From: Calditerrivibrio sp.
Lineage (GTDB): Bacteria; Chrysiogenota; Deferribacteres; Deferribacterales; Calditerrivibrionaceae
Length of the DNA: 64,000 nucleotides
NCBI GenBank assembly: GCA_026415135.1
Contig: JAOAHS010000026.1
Location: 38,062 to 102,061 of the forward strand
Direction: 5' to 3'
The translations under genes were made by a program, and so were the position numbers. The first letter of the stretch is position 1; every line of letters begins with the position of its first letter. The notes under the pieces are model-generated. The model searched no databases. It saw only the letters and a list, made by a program, of their open reading frames with translations, and was not told the origin of the DNA. Positions 61,222-64,000 of this stretch are shown here, one piece after another.

Positions 61222-61658
61222 TGAAAAGGATAGTGGTCAATATCAAACTAGATACAGACGCCATAATACCGGAGTATGCTACTACCGGCTCATCTGGAGT
61301 TGATGTTAGGTCTATCGAGTCTGGAGTTATAAATCCCAGTGAAATCAAGCTTGTTAAAACAGGGTTATTCCTTGAGATCCCTGAAGGTTATGAGGCTCAG
61401 ATAAGACCCAGAAGTGGGCTTGCTTTGAAGCATGGAATAACTATTCTAAATTCACCGGGGACGATAGATTCAGACTATAGGGGTGAGGTTTGTTTGATAT
61501 TGGCCAATTTTGGAAATGAGCCATTTGAGTACAAAAAAGGTGATAGGTTAGCACAGATGGTTTTTACAGAGGTGGTGAGAGTGGATTTTGAACTTATAGA
61601 AGATTTAAATAAAACAGAAAGAGGTATTGGAGGTTTTGGGCACAGTGGTACGAACTAA
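61221..61658 (+). CDS. dut: dUTP diphosphatase
   Basis: Hydrolyses dUTP to dUMP, keeping uracil out of DNA. 145 aa trimeric dUTPase. The five motifs are visible: GSSGVDVRSIE near 23-33, PRSGLALKHGI near 64-74, GTIDSDYRGEV near 81-91, GDRLAQMVF near 106-114 and RGIGGFGHSG near 134-143. The start is GTG 61221. The gene overlaps the GGCT-like gene by about 14 bp. Confidence 0.96.
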   Translation: MKRIVVNIKLDTDAIIPEYATTGSSGVDVRSIESGVINPSEIKLVKTGLFLEIPEGYEAQIRPRSGLALKHGITILNSPGTIDSDYRGEVCLILANFGNEPFEYKKGDRLAQMVFTEVVRVDFELIEDLNKTERGIGGFGHSGTN

Positions 61659-62004
61659 AAGATCTAAGGTGTTTGTTTATGGAACATTAAAGAAGGGGAA
61701 GCAGTTTAATTACCTTATGAAGGATGCTAAATTCTTAGGTAGAGCTGAAACTGTAGAAAAGTACGCTATGTACAAAGATAATATCCCCTATGTTGTAAAA
61801 GATGAGCAGGTTTCTACAATTAAAGGTGAGGTATATCTTGTAAATGAAAAGATACTTCATGAACTGGATAAATTTGAAGAACATCCAAACTATTATTACA
61901 GGGAATTGATAAAGGTGCGTTTGGATACAGGTAAGGAAATGGATGCATATATATATTTTTTCCCTGAGAAAAGAGGTGTATTGGTAGAAAATGGTGAGTA
62001 TTAA
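61645..62004 (+). CDS. Gamma-glutamylcyclotransferase-like (AIG2/GGACT) protein
   Basis: 119 aa. The signature FVYGTLKKGKQFNYLM near 9-24 and the acidic catalytic-region residues in LDKFEEHPNYYYREL near 69-83 identify the gamma-glutamylcyclotransferase fold. Family members act on gamma-glutamyl amines or peptides. The start is uncertain: no ATG is near; GTG 61645 lies 11 nt after GGAGG, while TTG codons at 61627 and 61636 are alternatives. It overlaps dut and is convergent with the DUF4384 gene, with one base between. Confidence 0.85.
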   Translation: MVRTKRSKVFVYGTLKKGKQFNYLMKDAKFLGRAETVEKYAMYKDNIPYVVKDEQVSTIKGEVYLVNEKILHELDKFEEHPNYYYRELIKVRLDTGKEMDAYIYFFPEKRGVLVENGEY

Positions 62005-62005
62005 G

Positions 62006-62770
62006 CTATTTTAGCTCTATATTTTTATAGTAGAGTTCTTCTACATAGATTTTCTCTTTGCTGTTGATCTGAATATCAGCAATTTTACTAAAAAGCTCCT
62101 TGGGGTCAATGTTTATTATCGGTATTGTGGAGTCAGTTAGATTAGGAGTGTTAAGAGGGGAAGGAGATATGAAGAATATAAATTGCTCTTTTGGGGTGTT
62201 TTTATCATAGCTTAATTTGAATTTGTCGGCGGAAGAGGGTACCTCGTGGATTACTCCGCTTTCAAAGAGGTTATTTAGTGAGTATTTGTTGGGAAAGATT
62301 AGGTATAATTTATTTTCCTTGTCTCGATAAAATATTCTTGAGTAGAAAGGTTTGGAACTTTTTATATAAAATTTGATTTCATTACCTAAAAAATACTTAT
62401 CTCTGTTAGGGATGATGGTTACGTTCAGGGTATCATCTTTTATATTGTCTTTTGGTGTTGGAAAGATGGCTATTTTTGTGTTTACTTTGATACAACTGTT
62501 TATCTGGGCAGGTTCTATATCCCATTTGGATGATTTTGATATCAATTCAAATCTTGAGTTTTCAAAATTAAAAAAGTTTATTAGCTCTGGGCGTAGTTTT
62601 AAAATATTATTTATTGCATCATTCTTAGCATCTAATATTGCCTTGTATTCTGTCTCCTCGGGTTTTGATGTACTTGTCATACAAGAAATCCCTTTAGATT
62701 CTGTTATGAAAGAGACGCTTGCAAAGGATAGGCTTGTTGTCAAAAGTATCAAGACAAGGTATTTTAGCAT
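62006..62770 (-). CDS. DUF4384-domain exported protein
   Basis: 254 aa with a signal peptide (LKYLVLILLTTSLSFA). The middle part has the DUF4384 pattern: VTIIPNRDKYFLGNEIKFYI near 112-131, then SRIFYRDKENKLYLIFPN near 141-158. Two cysteines near the N-terminus (GISCM, INSCI) may form a disulfide. Function is unknown; the domain often appears in envelope proteins. It follows the lytic transglycosylase gene by 6 bp, so a peptidoglycan-linked job is possible. Confidence 0.82.
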   Translation of the reverse strand: MLKYLVLILLTTSLSFASVSFITESKGISCMTSTSKPEETEYKAILDAKNDAINNILKLRPELINFFNFENSRFELISKSSKWDIEPAQINSCIKVNTKIAIFPTPKDNIKDDTLNVTIIPNRDKYFLGNEIKFYIKSSKPFYSRIFYRDKENKLYLIFPNKYSLNNLFESGVIHEVPSSADKFKLSYDKNTPKEQFIFFISPSPLNTPNLTDSTIPIINIDPKELFSKIADIQINSKEKIYVEELYYKNIELK

Positions 62771-62776
62771 AGGTTA

Positions 62777-63736
62777 TTACTCCTTGTTTGCATTTTTAAG
62801 GGCTTCTACTATTAGGGTAGCTGATAATGCGTAATTATCGCTGCGATTGTATGTTTTAATAACATCAAAATTTTTGTATGTTATCCACAGTTCATAGGTG
62901 TTGTTGTCATAAGAGAATTTTTTTATGGAGGCGGTATTTTTTTTGGGGCTTGGGTAAGAGAGAGTTTTAATATCCAGAGAAAGTTTTTGATTTACAAAGT
63001 TTTCTAATGTTTTAACATGTTCTGGTCTTACTTTAGTTGCAATTAACTCGTTGAATTCCCAGCCATTACTCTTTAAGTAGTTGGCTATACTTGCAAAGGT
63101 ATCTGGCCAATTGTTTAAAAGATCAATTTTACAGTCGTTATCGTAATCTACAGCGTAACTTAGAATACTTGAAGGCATGAATTGAGGTAGGCCGATTGCA
63201 CCAGCATAAGAACCTTTTATGTTGTTGTTATCATATGTTTTATCTAATCTACGCAATATTATATAATGAATAAGTTCTTTTGTGAAAAAATTACTTCGGG
63301 GAGGGTACTCTTTTGCGAGGGTAAAAAGGGCATCACCAACATTGTGAACAGGTTTATATTTGCCGAAATTAGATTCTATGGCTACAAGGGCAACTATTAT
63401 CTCTTTGTCCACCTTAAATTCGTTTTCTATTTTTCTTAATATGTCTAAATGCTCTTTCAAAAAAGCTTTAGCATCGTTTATCCTTTTTTCTGTCACGAAG
63501 ATGTCTTTGTATTTACCCCATATAAGTGCTTCTTTGGGAGCCACTATCTTTTCAAGGGTTTTATTATCAATATTGAGAGAAGAGAGAATCTTTTTGCTAA
63601 AATCATAAGGTATATAGTATCTTTGTTCTATTATTTTGCTTAAATTATCGATATAGTTATTGGTAAGATTGTCATTTGCGATAGCTAGTACGGCAAAAAT
63701 ATGATATATTATGAAAAATATGAATATAATTTTCAT
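62777..63736 (-). CDS. mltB: MltB-type lytic murein transglycosylase
   Basis: 319 aa exported enzyme that cleaves peptidoglycan glycan strands with formation of 1,6-anhydro ends. A signal peptide (IIFIFFIIYHIFAVLAIA) has no lipobox. The catalytic glutamate is in IVALVAIESNFGKYKPVHNV near 108-127; AKEYPPRSNFFTKELIHYI and GSYAGAIGLPQFMPSSIL near 181-198 are family signatures, followed by DYDNDCKIDLLNNWPD. It has a good promoter upstream. Confidence 0.92.
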   Translation of the reverse strand: MKIIFIFFIIYHIFAVLAIANDNLTNNYIDNLSKIIEQRYYIPYDFSKKILSSLNIDNKTLEKIVAPKEALIWGKYKDIFVTEKRINDAKAFLKEHLDILRKIENEFKVDKEIIVALVAIESNFGKYKPVHNVGDALFTLAKEYPPRSNFFTKELIHYIILRRLDKTYDNNNIKGSYAGAIGLPQFMPSSILSYAVDYDNDCKIDLLNNWPDTFASIANYLKSNGWEFNELIATKVRPEHVKTLENFVNQKLSLDIKTLSYPSPKKNTASIKKFSYDNNTYELWITYKNFDVIKTYNRSDNYALSATLIVEALKNANKE

Positions 63737-63759
63737 CTATTTCACCACTTTTTTGATAC

Positions 63760-63787
63760 ATTATAGGGAAGAAAATAAAAAAAGCAA
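63760..63787 (-). promoter_or_regulatory. Predicted promoter of the mltB-DUF4384 genes
   Basis: On the minus strand TTGCTT (63782-63787), a 16-bp spacer and a perfect TATAAT (63760-63765), 23 bp before the ATG at 63736. Confidence 0.6.
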
Positions 63788-63877
63788 CATTTTTCGATAG
63801 TTTTATACAGTATTTGGATGATGTTTTTTTATTTTTGGTTATTTAGTAAACAAGGGGTACCAGTAAGAAAATTTTTG

Positions 63878-63905
63878 TTGACATTTTTTTTAAATATGGT
63901 ATATG
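63878..63905 (+). promoter_or_regulatory. Predicted promoter of tRNA-Asn
   Basis: A perfect TTGACA (63878-63883), a 16-bp AT-rich spacer and TATATG (63900-63905), 19 bp before the mature tRNA 5' end. More tRNA or rRNA genes may follow beyond the window. Confidence 0.6.
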
Positions 63906-63924
63906 TTCAGTCCGCAGTTGATGA

Positions 63925-63997
63925 TCCCCGATAGCTCAATCGGCAGAGCGGGTGGCTGTTAACCACTAGGTTGGCGGTTCGAGTCCGTCTCGGGGAG
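63925..63997 (+). tRNA. tRNA-Asn (anticodon GTT)
   Basis: A 73-nt cloverleaf: acceptor TCCCCGA/TCGGGGA, D stem GCTC/GAGC, anticodon stem GGTGG/CCACT with loop CTGTTAA giving anticodon GTT, variable loop AGGTT, and T arm GGCGG-TTCGAGT-CCGTC with one G-T pair. The discriminator base is G and CCA is not encoded (TTT follows). Confidence 0.97.
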
Positions 63998-64000
63998 TTT

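Noticed and set aside
1..64000. CRISPR array, insertion sequence, prophage or integrase
   Set aside because: No regularly spaced repeats, transposase, integrase or phage gene was seen in any part. Nearly all the DNA is accounted for by core genes.

Overview
The window looks like chromosomal core DNA of an AT-rich, Gram-negative, motile or pilus-bearing, probably anaerobic or microaerophilic bacterium. The outer membrane is shown by Kdo transferase, secondary lipid A acyltransferases and heptose phosphatase. Type IV pili are shown by PilB and PilT. Life with little oxygen is suggested by a B12-dependent ribonucleotide reductase, rubrerythrin, a rubredoxin-like protein, a 2[4Fe-4S] ferredoxin and a hemerythrin chemoreceptor. 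The gene mix would fit a member of the Deferribacterota (Calditerrivibrio/Deferribacter type), but this is inference from overall character; no rRNA or other taxonomic marker is present. Gene density is very high. I see no insertion sequence, prophage, integrase or CRISPR array, and no gene-free stretch over about 300 bp.

Region 1 (1-19335, minus strand): 24 consecutive genes from hfq leftward to pilT, with no gap longer than 17 bp and many 1-44 bp overlaps. In transcription order: hfq, a DUF4416 protein, a diguanylate cyclase, an unknown helical-repeat protein, an FtsB/DivIC-like protein, xseA, greA, an NtrC-type regulator, pgsA, plsY, ribD, ribE, ribBA, ribH, nusB, two small unknowns, a YhaM-like OB-HD nuclease, uraA, upp, a DUF502 protein, aroE, pilB and pilT (cut by the window edge).

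Region 2 (19409-27066, plus strand): a LUD-domain protein divergent from hfq, a GAF/HD-GYP phosphodiesterase with a stand-alone receiver, birA, coaX, a TPR lipoprotein, rodZ, then an iron-sulfur operon: a cysteine-desulfurase homologue that lacks the PLP lysine, iscU, nfu and a 38-residue rubredoxin-like protein. This operon is the most unusual item in the window.

Region 3 (27062-45389, mixed): a LysR regulator, a DUF47/Pit phosphate pair, serA, an XRE-cupin regulator, a peptide ABC importer lacking its ATPases, secG, a HIT protein with an HtrA protease, then an envelope-stress operon (ECF sigma, zinc anti-sigma, RseB-like protein, second HtrA). A chemoreceptor with a C-terminal hemerythrin domain diverges from it, followed by a ComFB-like protein, gpsA and an FmdB-type zinc ribbon.

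Region 4 (45467-56183): ilvE with a strong promoter, a DUF4405 membrane protein, an exported isochorismatase-like protein co-directional with rubrerythrin, then the minus-strand operon cysE-iscR-iscS-unknown-nth-lrp-glycosyltransferase. This second iron-sulfur locus has an intact catalytic cysteine desulfurase. A ferredoxin, nrdJ and a second Rrf2 regulator follow.

Region 5 (56367-64000): a lipid A/LPS core operon (DegT aminotransferase, LpxJ-type acyltransferase, waaA, LpxL-type acyltransferase, gmhB), a SlyD-like isomerase, dut, a GGCT-like protein, a DUF4384 protein, a MltB-type transglycosylase and tRNA-Asn(GTT).
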